Positions 55,107 to 64,000 of a stretch of DNA of 64,000 bases are shown here, one piece after another (position 1 is the stretch's first letter; each line of letters begins with the position of its first letter). The stretch is from positions 186,001-250,000 of the forward strand of contig QFXE01000005.1 in assembly GCA_003349915.1 (NCBI GenBank), in the 5' to 3' direction. This DNA is from an endosymbiont of Escarpia spicata (lineage in GTDB: Bacteria; Pseudomonadota; Gammaproteobacteria; Chromatiales; Chromatiaceae). The notes below the pieces were generated by a model. It was not told the origin of the DNA and did no database searches. It saw only the letters and a program-made list of their open reading frames with translations. Made by a program: the position numbers and the translations under genes.

Positions 55107-56890
55107 TGAATTCAAAAAAAGACCTTCAGTCGCAAATTGCTGATCTTAAGGTCCGCCTTGAAAAACAGGAGAAGATCAACAAGGCACTCAAGGCGCGCGT
55201 AAAAAGGAGTATCAACTCGAGCGGCACCGCCTATTCGGTATTTGAACGCAACATCCAGTTACAAAAAGAGGTGGATCGTCAGATTCATGGCTTGAAAAAG
55301 GCCAAGGAGGCGGCAGAAGCAGGCAGTCGTGCCAAGAGCGAATTTCTGGCCACCATGAGTCATGAAATCCGCACCCCTATGAACGGCGTCTTGGGCATGA
55401 CGGAATTGTTGCTTGATTCGGGATTGACTGACAAGCAACGGCAGCTTGCCGAAACAGCCTACCGTTCCGGCCAGATGCTGCTGGATGTCATCAACAACAT
55501 TCTGGATTTCTCCAAGATCGAAGCCAATAAGCTGAAGCTGGTGCACGCACCCTTCGACCTGCAGGAAGTAGTCGAGGATGTGCTGCAGATGATGGCAGAA
55601 CAAGCGCGCAAAAAACACCTGGAGCTACTCTGTAATATTCCGACTGAAATCGACAATCAAGTAGTAGGCGACGGGGCCCGTCTTCGCCAGGTATTGATCA
55701 ATCTGATGGGAAATGCAGTGAAGTTTACCCATCAAGGCACTATTGCGATCAACGTCTCCACTGTGGAGGAAAATATAGAAGAGACCGTGGTTCAATTTGA
55801 AGTGAGTGACAGCGGTATCGGTATCGAGGCAGACAAATTGGCAGGGATCTTTGGCGCCTTCAGCCAAGCGGATGGTTCCATCACCCGCAAATATGGTGGC
55901 ACCGGTCTGGGTCTGTCTATCTCCAAGAAGCTGGTAAAGCTGATGGGTGGCGAGATCGGCGTGGATAGTAGAGAGCAAGAGGGAGCGACATTTCGGTTCA
56001 CAGTGCGGTTTGGCAAACAGGCGCAAACCAACATGCCTATGGAGGCATCTCTCGCTCAATTTCCCGGGGCCAGGGTGTTGGTGGTGGATGACAATTCACC
56101 CACCCGCAGCTTGCTGGTACGAAAAATCAACGATTGGGGACTTGCAGCAACTGGCGCCAGCGGTAGCGAAGAGGCGTTGAAGATTTTGCAGCAAGCTGCC
56201 GCAACAGACCAGCCCTTCACCCTGGCCATTCTAGATCGGATGATGCCGGGCATGGACGGCATCACCCTGGCACGGAAGATCAGGGCGGATACGAACACTG
56301 CGGAGATTCGGCTCCTGATCTATTCCGCACTTCATGAAGAGGCTGACGACACCCTTTGGCGTGAAGCGGGAATCGAGGTCTATCTGAGCAAACCCGCCCG
56401 GCTCACAGAGCTGCATGATCAGCTACTCTCCCTGTTGGTCGAAAAACCTTCCAAAGAATACGCGTCAGAAATGTTACCCGAAGAAACTGCCACAGCTGCT
56501 GAAACCACACGGAGTGGCTGTCGTATTCTGCTGGTCGAGGACAATATGGTAAACCAGGTAGTGGCCGAGAGTATGCTGGAGACATTGGGCTGTCGGGTGG
56601 ATCTCGCTGAGCAGGGGCGGGCGGCAGTAGAAAGCGTGAAGAAGAATAATTATGACCTGATTTTGATGGACTGCCACATGCCTGAAATGGATGGTTTTGA
56701 AGCAACTAAAGCGATCCGCAACCTGGAATCCGCTGGTAGTCGAGTACCTGTCATAGCTTTAACCGCAGATGTGGAAAAAGGTACGCAGGAGCTATGCCAT
56801 GCTGCTGGCATGGATGACTATCTGAGTAAACCCTATGAGCGGTTAAGCCTGCAGGTTATGCTGGAGAAATGGCTGCTCCCAAAGCAATAA
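55106..56890 (+). CDS. cytoplasmic hybrid histidine kinase (HisKA-HATPase-REC-REC), NosP partner
   Basis: A 594-residue soluble kinase. It has a short coiled-coil N-terminus (residues 1-70) without any sensor domain, HisKA ([19 protein letters not shown]), ATPase with an intact [11 protein letters not shown] and [10 protein letters not shown], and two receivers ([21 protein letters not shown]) but no Hpt. It closely resembles residues 270-800 of the kinase at 51117. The start overlaps the NosP stop as TAATG, so translation is coupled. It probably gets its signal from NosP and needs an external Hpt; the one in the kinase at 51117 is an obvious candidate. Confidence 0.9.
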   Translation: MNSKKDLQSQIADLKVRLEKQEKINKALKARVKRSINSSGTAYSVFERNIQLQKEVDRQIHGLKKAKEAAEAGSRAKSEFLATMSHEIRTPMNGVLGMTELLLDSGLTDKQRQLAETAYRSGQMLLDVINNILDFSKIEANKLKLVHAPFDLQEVVEDVLQMMAEQARKKHLELLCNIPTEIDNQVVGDGARLRQVLINLMGNAVKFTHQGTIAINVSTVEENIEETVVQFEVSDSGIGIEADKLAGIFGAFSQADGSITRKYGGTGLGLSISKKLVKLMGGEIGVDSREQEGATFRFTVRFGKQAQTNMPMEASLAQFPGARVLVVDDNSPTRSLLVRKINDWGLAATGASGSEEALKILQQAAATDQPFTLAILDRMMPGMDGITLARKIRADTNTAEIRLLIYSALHEEADDTLWREAGIEVYLSKPARLTELHDQLLSLLVEKPSKEYASEMLPEETATAAETTRSGCRILLVEDNMVNQVVAESMLETLGCRVDLAEQGRAAVESVKKNNYDLILMDCHMPEMDGFEATKAIRNLESAGSRVPVIALTADVEKGTQELCHAAGMDDYLSKPYERLSLQVMLEKWLLPKQ

Positions 56891-56941
56891 AAACGCTGCT
56901 GACTACATTCTCCCTGCAGCACAGGCAATCCCATCCCACCA

Positions 56942-59900
56942 TCAGCCCTTGCCATTCAGATTGTCGATCAGCCATTTCAAAGATTTCTGTTCCACGAGTT
57001 TAAAATGATTACTCATGCGTTCGAGGAAACCTAAGTGCTGCATAACGGACTTGAACTGACGCGGAGAAGATGCACGCTTGCGAATATGTCGATAGGTATC
57101 TGCAATCATCTCTTTCCTGTCGACCAAGTCACCTTGTTTCAACGCGGCAAGCAATCTACAGTCGTTTTCGGCGATGGCATTCCAGAAATACTCGCCGCCC
57201 ATACTGGACTCAGACACATGAGCCTGCTGCATGGCCTGAGCCAGCAGGCTGTCAAAGTCCCCGTCTCCACCCAGATCTTTATCATTGCGTATTCCGGCCT
57301 TCACCAGTAGCCAGTGAGCAGTCAGCCAGTTGGTCAAGGGGTAGGTGTTAATCCTGCCCTGCTGACTTAGGCAGAGCTGGTAGGAGGCTTTATAGGCTTG
57401 CTCCATCTCCGCTAAAGAGCGACGACACTCTTTATCCTTGTCCAGATAGACAATTGAACGATGCTTGGCGGCACTCCCTTTCAATGCGAGTCGTTCGACG
57501 GTCGTCCCAAATTTTAAGTTCAGTCCATCAATGCGCTTACCGGCACGATTTACCAAACGTTTCGCAACCACCAACTGACCATCACCGTGCAGTTTGACCG
57601 CTTCACGTGCTTCAAAATTCGCCAATTGTTCTGCAGATAGAATTGTGGCACTTGCCGGATCGGCTGAGATGGCCCGTTCATAAGCTTCTATCGCTTTGGA
57701 AAACTCTCCAAGCTGGCCCCAAGCCCGTCCCGCAGTTTCAACCAAGCTGGCATTTTCCTCCCATTTCGTTGGCACACTTTGCAGTAGGTCGGCCAGCTTC
57801 TGACTCCAGCTTCGAACTTCTGAATCGGATGCCGTCTTGGCCCATTCGGCAATATTCTCGATTGCGCTCACATATTCCGCCAAAGAGACATAAGTTTGTT
57901 TGCTGCTGCGGCGCCGTCGTCCAGTCTCCGTCGTCAAGGCATAACCTGGATCGCCATAACACTGGTAAGCCCCCCAGGTATTGAACCGATCATGTTTATG
58001 ATAGGTTTCCATCCGCGCCCGTTTTACTGCGTCACCGAAGCTGCTGCCGTAGAGAAAGGCTTCGTAGAAGGTCTCGGCAAAAGTCTGGGCCGCATCATCG
58101 TTAACTGCCCAGCCAGCAGCAATAACAGCCTTCACCCCTTGTCCTATCAACTGCGTGGCCAGATTAGCCGCCAAACGATGAAAGGCTTGGTTTCCTTGTC
58201 GGCCCTGAGTATCGGTACTCCCAAGATGGCAACAGTTAATGAAGACAAATGCCGGGGTGGAAGGCATCTGGCGTATCTCTATGGGTGTCAGAAAATGCTC
58301 TTTTCCAATCACCATCCCAGTTATCAACTTAGGTTTGTCTTTGCCCTGTTTGCTTTTACAGATCGAATCATCTTGAGGTAATGGGTAGTCAACCACGCCA
58401 TGACCTGCCAGATGAAGGATCTCGTAGTCATCCGTCATCAGTTCAGTAAGAATCTCAGTACCATTGGCACCGATCAACGCGGGTTTCACATCAAACTCTG
58501 ACTCGGACAACAGACGTTCCACAGCCCTCGCCTCTTTCTGTGCTGCGGGCAAGGCAACGAACTCCGAACCATCAAGCCGGGGGTCCCCCACAACCAGGGC
58601 GCGGTGGTTGCTGCAGACGCTGCCAACATCACTCTCAAACGAGGCAAGCTGTCGAACCATGCCTACCTTGCTGGCCAGGGGTTCATCTCCGTCAAATCCC
58701 GCATATTCAAGTAGTTCCCAGGGGTAACGCGCTGAATGTTTATCCACCACTAATACCATGTCCTGATTATCCCGGACGTGTGTTTTGAATTCACGGGGCA
58801 CGAGCAGTTCGAACAAAGTGCGCCCTGCCCTGGAATTCGACCAGGTATTACCGGTCAGTTCTTGCAGGTAGGGTTCGACCGACTGTTTCTGCAGGGGTTG
58901 TATACTCATCTCCAACCGGGCTCGCCCCGCCAGGGAAGTATATTTCAGACCACCGTCTTCGGTACTCTCAATGCGCAGGCGCTGCCACCACGCCGGGTCT
59001 TCGTCATAATAGACACGCCGCAATCGACCATCGCCGGAAATAATCTCAGGTAGAGCAGTAATCCTGCTTCTAAACTCCGGACCTTTAACAATCTGGTGTA
59101 AGGCATGCAGGGCGCCAACGGCTACATCCTCATACAATTCGATAAACCGGATACTTTGAATCGTACGCTCAATATTGTTGGCAGGACCGGCAAGCAGTTG
59201 GTTAGCCTGCAACACCGCCCGCAGCATTGCAGTTACGGCATCTTCTGTAGACATGCCACCGGCACCGGTACCAATCAGCAGTGCAGACAGGCCGATCTCT
59301 TCCGGCTGGGCATTGCCCTCTTCCTGAACGGTAAGTACGTACCGCAATACCGCTTCACGGAACGTGTCGGTAAGACCGCTGCTGGTCAAGGTTCCCACCT
59401 CTCCCAATCCTATAATGATGGCACCGGGCAGTTCATCCTGGTGGTTTCTTAAAAGCACCTCGTTGGTTTGTAATGGGCCGGGATAGAGATTCAGCAGCAA
59501 ACGCTTTTTCAGCCGATTTTCCAGACAGGCATCCACTGCTGCCTCTGCACTGACAATGCTGTCACCCTGGTAGTGACCCACTGCCACCGGGCTGGTGGCG
59601 AAACGCAGGTTGCCATGCACCACCGAGACCTGTACTGGAAGTTGCACGGGTTTACGAGGGGCTGCCGCCGTTGACCGTCCCAAAAATGCCGCTGTGAGTA
59701 GATCTTCATCAGGATAGACGTCGATCTGGTCAGGCAGCATCTCACGCCGCGCCTCAACACCTCGCGCTGTCTGCGGGCGAGTGGATAGCAGTTGTGTATT
59801 GCCCGTCTTCAGTATCTCCAACATCCCTGTGAAGGCAGGTTCATGGTCAGGAATATCACCATGTACTGCATCCACAAACCAGTGTTTGATGCCCGCCGGA

Positions 59901-62359
59901 ATACCTGTGTTCCAGGGAACCTGACCGTCTCCCTGGGAAGTGGAGAAAAAACGGATCTTGGTTTTTCCCTTTGGGTTCTCGTCCACTTCCACCGCAACCG
60001 GGGTCTCATCCGCGCGCCCCGCAATGTAGAAAACCCTTTCCGAATCCAGCGGGTGGCTATCCAACTTATCCCAGGTACTCTGAGCACTACACAGGTCCGT
60101 TTTTCCGGGTCGCTTCCAGTCACCGCCCAACACCTTGCCGAATTGATCCCACAGATTATCTGCCGGTATCTTTCCCTGATCATCCAAGGGCAGCAGTTCA
60201 AGCATGCCCCTGAACTGGCTTAGCACAGCCAGCAGTTGATCCTGATTATGCCGAAGATCAGCCAGCGCCAGCATTTTCACCGTACTGTCCTGGCGGGAGA
60301 AAATCCTGGGAATGGAGTAGGAACCTCTGTTCGGCGTACCCAGCATCAGCACACGTGAGCCGGTCCGCTCCCGTAGCCTATCCCACAACTGCGGATCCTG
60401 AGCGATCATTGCACGGTAGACGATACCACCCATTGAGTGAGCCACAATATGTACCGGCTGATCGGTATTGCGCAGCCGCTCATCCACTGCTGCGGCCAGC
60501 AGCAGTCCACTCTCCATTACGCTACGGCGCCAATCGTAAGGGAAGGGAATCACCTCGTGGGTATCTGCAAGAAAATCGATCAAATCACCATAGGCGAGGC
60601 CGACAACCTGCTGTGCACTGACGTCAGAAGCTTTGTATTCAAGTTTTGTGAATTTGCCCCGCAGCAGGTCGAATGGATCCACCCAGATCCGATTGTTGTC
60701 GACAGCAAGATGGCTGCCTGTCAATCCGGGAAGGAGAAACACAGTGGGGACTTCGCCAGACACTCTTTCGGCAGACAGGGTACGAGCCACTGTCTTTTTC
60801 GTCTGCTTCCTCAACTGAAAACCGGCAGGAGGTGAGGCGATCTCGGTCAGGGCAGACAACAAGCCGCGGCGTGTTCGTTTATTGCAGAAATACTGGAAAT
60901 GGTTGACATCCCTACCCTGATCGAACAGCACCGGGATACGGACCGCCCGGCGTGCGCCACCATCCATGGAAGGGGTATTCACCACCAGATCATGATCACT
61001 CTCGTAGAACTGGTCGAGGAAGAACATGGCAATTTTCTTAAAGATCCCCGTGGGATTGATATCCCCCTCTATCACTGCCAGTGAAGCATGGGTACTTACC
61101 GGTGTGCTGTTGAGCAATCCGATGAGTGGTGAACCTGGCATTTGTGCCTCTAGCCCAGGCAACTGTTCCGGGCGTGTGCGCTCCTTCGCAACCGCCAAAG
61201 TGAAGGTTTTGAGCAGTCCATAGATGGGGCTGGCCTTCAACACCGGTATCTGACCGATGACATTGAGCACACCAGATAGATAGAGATCCAGCTTGCCGCT
61301 CGCCAGGGTAGTACCACGCGCCGGACAGGCTACCCGCACAAACCTTTCTATCTTGGGCTGCTTCTCCATGAGCAGCGTATTGAGCTTTCGGAGTTGCCGA
61401 CGGTGATGTGCATAATCGTCTTTGACCTCTTGCAGGAAACCGGCAAGACCAAAGAGGTTATCAGCATCGAACAACGCAATCTCTTCACGGGTAAACGGCT
61501 CACGGGATTCATCGAATTGAGCTCGGCATAGCAGCTCTCCAACCAGTCCGCCACGGGAGTGACTGACCAGATGCAGGGTTGCTTTGTCCGGCAAGGCTTC
61601 GAGCAGTTCTATCGCATTATCGATAGGACTTTCGCTGAGTGTGCGGTGTTCAAAGGCGAGAATATTTTCGCCATAGAAGCCTTTGAGCTGATCCCAGGTA
61701 TCGTCGAAAGACATTTTCCAAAAATCAGAGAAGCCACCTCTGGTACTGGAGGCTGTGCCATGAATGAACAGCAGTATAGGGACAGTGTTATCAATCTCTT
61801 CCGGCTGTACGGGCTGAAATCCCGAACGCTCATCACCGCTGCTGTCCAGTTGATGAATCCTAAACAGGGCACCGTCGCCGACCAGCTGATCTTCGATCAA
61901 TTCTGCAACCTTTCTGGCGGTAAACTCAGCAGCCTTCCCGGTCACATGGTCGATAATCCTGCCTTTGACATCCAGCAGTTTGAATGCCTCGACCAGCAGT
62001 CCATCCTCACCCCGGGAATGCTGATTCGAGAACGTCAGTCGCCTGGGCAGCACCAACTGACCCGGTTTGGCACCGCGATGAGAGTCAGCCGTTAAAATCT
62101 CCTCCCGCAGCCTGCCCACCGAGGTAAAAACCTGCAGATTGTCCTCAAGGGTCAGTTCGACCACATCCTCATCCGTGGCCATCAACTCCACAGCGCTGCT
62201 ATCACCTGATCGATCCGGCGCCAGGCTGACGGCTGAACCATCACGCACCTCCACCTGAAGAATATCCGTCAGCTCTTCCGCCAGCTGCTCGTTCAACTCC
62301 CGGGTCGAAATATCCCGTCCCTGTACCACAAAGGTGGTTTTATTTCGCTTTGTTGGCAT
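56942..62359 (-). CDS. CHAT protease fused to two alpha/beta-hydrolase domains
   Basis: A 1805-residue protein not matching any named enzyme. Residues about 190-430: alpha/beta hydrolase with LLFIHGTASS and nucleophile motif SHSRGG (Ser 268). Residues 535-850: second hydrolase, LCAT/PGAP1-like, with VFLLPGLTGSHLA, AHSMGG (Ser 642), GDGQVPWN and DAVHGD. Residues 900-1080: unassigned segment with LLIGTGAGGMS. Residues 1190-1485: CHAT caspase-like protease with His 1320 in LHLAGHG and Cys 1376/1377 in FINCCHLGS. The rest is helical, including a TPR-like stretch (WGQLGEFSKAIEAYERAISADP). No signal peptide. The ATG at 62359 has a GAGGAC site; an ATG 48 bases earlier lacks one. A role in cell-death or defence-type responses is plausible for CHAT proteins but not shown. 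Confidence 0.88.
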   Translation of the reverse strand: MPTKRNKTTFVVQGRDISTRELNEQLAEELTDILQVEVRDGSAVSLAPDRSGDSSAVELMATDEDVVELTLEDNLQVFTSVGRLREEILTADSHRGAKPGQLVLPRRLTFSNQHSRGEDGLLVEAFKLLDVKGRIIDHVTGKAAEFTARKVAELIEDQLVGDGALFRIHQLDSSGDERSGFQPVQPEEIDNTVPILLFIHGTASSTRGGFSDFWKMSFDDTWDQLKGFYGENILAFEHRTLSESPIDNAIELLEALPDKATLHLVSHSRGGLVGELLCRAQFDESREPFTREEIALFDADNLFGLAGFLQEVKDDYAHHRRQLRKLNTLLMEKQPKIERFVRVACPARGTTLASGKLDLYLSGVLNVIGQIPVLKASPIYGLLKTFTLAVAKERTRPEQLPGLEAQMPGSPLIGLLNSTPVSTHASLAVIEGDINPTGIFKKIAMFFLDQFYESDHDLVVNTPSMDGGARRAVRIPVLFDQGRDVNHFQYFCNKRTRRGLLSALTEIASPPAGFQLRKQTKKTVARTLSAERVSGEVPTVFLLPGLTGSHLAVDNNRIWVDPFDLLRGKFTKLEYKASDVSAQQVVGLAYGDLIDFLADTHEVIPFPYDWRRSVMESGLLLAAAVDERLRNTDQPVHIVAHSMGGIVYRAMIAQDPQLWDRLRERTGSRVLMLGTPNRGSYSIPRIFSRQDSTVKMLALADLRHNQDQLLAVLSQFRGMLELLPLDDQGKIPADNLWDQFGKVLGGDWKRPGKTDLCSAQSTWDKLDSHPLDSERVFYIAGRADETPVAVEVDENPKGKTKIRFFSTSQGDGQVPWNTGIPAGIKHWFVDAVHGDIPDHEPAFTGMLEILKTGNTQLLSTRPQTARGVEARREMLPDQIDVYPDEDLLTAAFLGRSTAAAPRKPVQLPVQVSVVHGNLRFATSPVAVGHYQGDSIVSAEAAVDACLENRLKKRLLLNLYPGPLQTNEVLLRNHQDELPGAIIIGLGEVGTLTSSGLTDTFREAVLRYVLTVQEEGNAQPEEIGLSALLIGTGAGGMSTEDAVTAMLRAVLQANQLLAGPANNIERTIQSIRFIELYEDVAVGALHALHQIVKGPEFRSRITALPEIISGDGRLRRVYYDEDPAWWQRLRIESTEDGGLKYTSLAGRARLEMSIQPLQKQSVEPYLQELTGNTWSNSRAGRTLFELLVPREFKTHVRDNQDMVLVVDKHSARYPWELLEYAGFDGDEPLASKVGMVRQLASFESDVGSVCSNHRALVVGDPRLDGSEFVALPAAQKEARAVERLLSESEFDVKPALIGANGTEILTELMTDDYEILHLAGHGVVDYPLPQDDSICKSKQGKDKPKLITGMVIGKEHFLTPIEIRQMPSTPAFVFINCCHLGSTDTQGRQGNQAFHRLAANLATQLIGQGVKAVIAAGWAVNDDAAQTFAETFYEAFLYGSSFGDAVKRARMETYHKHDRFNTWGAYQCYGDPGYALTTETGRRRRSSKQTYVSLAEYVSAIENIAEWAKTASDSEVRSWSQKLADLLQSVPTKWEENASLVETAGRAWGQLGEFSKAIEAYERAISADPASATILSAEQLANFEAREAVKLHGDGQLVVAKRLVNRAGKRIDGLNLKFGTTVERLALKGSAAKHRSIVYLDKDKECRRSLAEMEQAYKASYQLCLSQQGRINTYPLTNWLTAHWLLVKAGIRNDKDLGGDGDFDSLLAQAMQQAHVSESSMGGEYFWNAIAENDCRLLAALKQGDLVDRKEMIADTYRHIRKRASSPRQFKSVMQHLGFLERMSNHFKLVEQKSLKWLIDNLNGKG

Positions 62360-62580
62360 CTTGCCGTCCTCTTCGGTGAAGCGTGCTGGGCTTGGTGGGA
62401 ATGACATCCACTAGAGTGAAAGACCGGCCACTCTTTGCCATTAAGATGTCTGGTCAAAACCCCGGATGTCCGGCACACTGTGGAGACTTTCCTTCCCAGT
62501 TTAGCAGACAGGCCGAAATTATCTGTGAAGCAACCGGCCCGCCTTCAGGATGTCTTAGGGCCTGTTAATATACTCAAATC

Positions 62581-63336
62581 ATGGAACCCATCAGTTACGA
62601 AGTATTGTCTCTGCTAGTCGCCGTCGCTGCGCTCGCGGGCATGGTCGATGCTATTGCAGGCGGCGGTGGACTGATCGCTCTGCCAGCCATTTTGTGGGCG
62701 GGAGTGCCTCCGGTTCAAGCCTTGGCGACCAATAAACTGCAAGGCAGCTTCGGCACCCTGACGGCATCATGGCACTTCATCCACAAGGGCGAGATCGAAC
62801 TGGGCAGACTCAAGCTGCCGATAGCCCTGACCTTTGTCGGTTCCGTCAGCGGCACCCTGACCGTGCAGTATCTGCAAAGCGACTTGCTGGCGCAGGTTAT
62901 CCCACTATTACTGATCAGCTTTTCACTCTATTTCCTGCTCTCACCCCGGATTGGCAACAAAGATGCGCAGCACCGCATCAGCCATGCCATGTTTGCTCTG
63001 CTTGGGGGATTTTCCATCGGATTTTACGACGGTTTCTTTGGTCCTGGTGCAGGTACTTTTTTCGCCGCCGCATTCGTATTATTGCTCGGGTACAATCTGC
63101 GCCGCGCCACTGCCGGCACCAAGATATTGAACTTCACCAGCAATATCGCCTCACTGCTGTTCTTTGCATATGGCGGTCATGTGATCTGGACAATTGGGCT
63201 TAGCATGGGACTGGCGCAGGTGGCAGGTGCCTGGGTTGGTTCTCACCTGGTTATACGTCACGGCACCCAATTGATCCGCCCAATGCTGGTCACTGTTTCT
63301 GTGCTGATCTCCCTGAAGTTATTGTTGAGCGACTAA
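62581..63336 (+). CDS. TauE/SafE-family membrane transporter
   Basis: A 251-residue protein with eight hydrophobic helices in two repeats of four. Each half has the family motif: GMVDAIAGGGGLIALPAIL in the first and GFYDGFFGPGAGTFFAAAF in the second, with ATNKLQGSFGTL and AGTKILNFTSN between. The family includes sulfite, sulfoacetate and taurine-related exporters. In this sulfur-oxidising context export of a sulfur oxoanion is plausible but unproven. It is divergent from the CHAT gene and in line with the receptor gene after it. Confidence 0.88.
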   Translation: MEPISYEVLSLLVAVAALAGMVDAIAGGGGLIALPAILWAGVPPVQALATNKLQGSFGTLTASWHFIHKGEIELGRLKLPIALTFVGSVSGTLTVQYLQSDLLAQVIPLLLISFSLYFLLSPRIGNKDAQHRISHAMFALLGGFSIGFYDGFFGPGAGTFFAAAFVLLLGYNLRRATAGTKILNFTSNIASLLFFAYGGHVIWTIGLSMGLAQVAGAWVGSHLVIRHGTQLIRPMLVTVSVLISLKLLLSD

Positions 63337-63519
63337 CAACCGGGAACAGATCATTGACACAAAGAATGTTCGTCCCCTTTATCCGCATGACATTACCAAG
63401 GTGTATACTTAATGTATCACTGGCGTCAAGGGGGGCGAACGCTCTGTCAGAAAGACAATGCCTGCCTGCGCAAACCTGGGTTACTACACCTCGTAAATTT
63501 GGAAACAGCTGCCGTAGAC

Positions 63520-64000
63520 ATGCCGAAGTCATTCATTCCCGCCACGATGCGCATGCTGGTGACCCTACTCTTTCTATGGTCGAGCCTTTCTGCAACCGCC
63601 GCTGACCAACAGATTCTCTCGGGTCAGACGGAGCAGATCATTCTCGGTCCATATCTGGAAATATTCGAGGATAAACAGGCTGACCTGGATATTTTCGATG
63701 TAGCCTCCCCTGCATTCGAACAACGCTTTCACCCTGTCGGCAAGAAGCAGCTCAGCCTCGGTTACAGCAGATCCGCGTTCTGGCTGCGTTTTTCGGTTCG
63801 CTGGACTGACGCCAGTCCTCTGCTGCTGCAGCTGGCCTACCCCCTCTTGGATTCCATCGCCTTCTATCTCCCGAATGGCCCGGAAGACTTCAAGGTATCA
63901 AGAGCAGGTGACACGCTGCCGGCTTCCATTCGGGAACTCCCCTCACCGGAAATTTTATTCTCTCTGCCTGCTATACCGGAGTCCGAACAGACCTATTACC
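63520..64000 (+). CDS. 7TMR-DISM-type receptor, N-terminal part (cut by window end)
   Basis: An open frame of 160 codons that runs off the end of the window. It starts MPKSFIPATMRMLVTLL with a signal peptide (SSLSATAADQQ), then a domain with LGPYLEIFEDKQADLDI and SRSAFWLRFSV that resembles the extracellular 7TMR-DISMED2 beta-sandwich. Such proteins continue into seven membrane helices and usually a GGDEF, kinase or phosphatase output. ATG codons at 63547 and 63553 are possible alternative starts. The output domain cannot be seen here. Confidence 0.8.
   Translation, partial: MPKSFIPATMRMLVTLLFLWSSLSATAADQQILSGQTEQIILGPYLEIFEDKQADLDIFDVASPAFEQRFHPVGKKQLSLGYSRSAFWLRFSVRWTDASPLLLQLAYPLLDSIAFYLPNGPEDFKVSRAGDTLPASIRELPSPEILFSLPAIPESEQTYY

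Overview
The window looks like the chromosome of a sulfur-oxidising gammaproteobacterium, of the kind found among the Sedimenticola/Thiodiazotropha group or related Chromatiales. This is an inference from content: a type I sulfide:quinone oxidoreductase, a rhodanese-TusA-DsrE sulfur-relay cluster beside siroheme synthase, a second SQR-like flavoprotein, and the conserved gammaproteobacterial dapA-bamC / gcvR-bcp neighbourhood. I saw no rRNA, tRNA, CRISPR array, phage genes or transposase.

Layout. 0-10 kb is mostly housekeeping: two small lipoproteins, ispG, sqr, then the leftward dapA-bamC-MBL hydrolase run and the divergent gcvR-bcp-phoH2 run. 10-20 kb holds a membrane hybrid histidine kinase with Hpt, a FimX-like degenerate c-di-GMP protein whose N-terminal Hpt part is out of frame, a Crp/Fnr regulator with a DUF2892 protein, a PerM/AI-2E transporter, and a LysR gene divergent from a fadL-type porin with a LysR-box-like palindrome between them. 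20-31 kb carries the sulfur-relay genes, cysG, a NarX/NarL-like pair, cca, a ThiE/TenI-like protein, an Atm1-type ABC exporter and an S24-like protein. 31-39 kb has an RND adaptor, a second SQR-like protein, a diguanylate cyclase and a leftward VOC protein-RND pump pair whose pump C-terminus runs into repeat DNA. 39-50 kb is accessory: an XRE/DUF2975 pair, a small secreted protein with an early frameshift, a B12-type radical SAM / epimerase-like / patatin-autotransporter operon, an unusual HTH-coil-ferredoxin-reductase fusion, a 30-residue ORF, an OmpA lipid-anchorless protein, and a MarR gene with two matching palindromes. 51-57 kb is a signalling block: two closely similar hybrid kinases flanking a FIST-domain NosP-like protein. 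57-62 kb is a single 1805-residue protein combining two alpha/beta-hydrolase domains with a CHAT caspase-like protease. The window closes with a TauE/SafE transporter and the beginning of a 7TMR-DISM receptor.

How the parts fit: sulfide is oxidised by SQR to the quinone pool; the rhodanese, TusA and DsrE-like proteins pass persulfide sulfur in the cytoplasm; CysG makes siroheme for sulfite-reductase-type enzymes; TauE could export sulfur oxoanions. Signalling is heavy, with hybrid kinases, NarX/NarL, NosP, GGDEF and FimX-like proteins, which suggests redox, nitrate/NO and c-di-GMP control of lifestyle. Several families of short palindromic intergenic repeats recur across the window. The least explained items are the CHAT/double-hydrolase protein, the radical SAM operon, the HTH-ferredoxin-reductase fusion and the 30-residue ORF.
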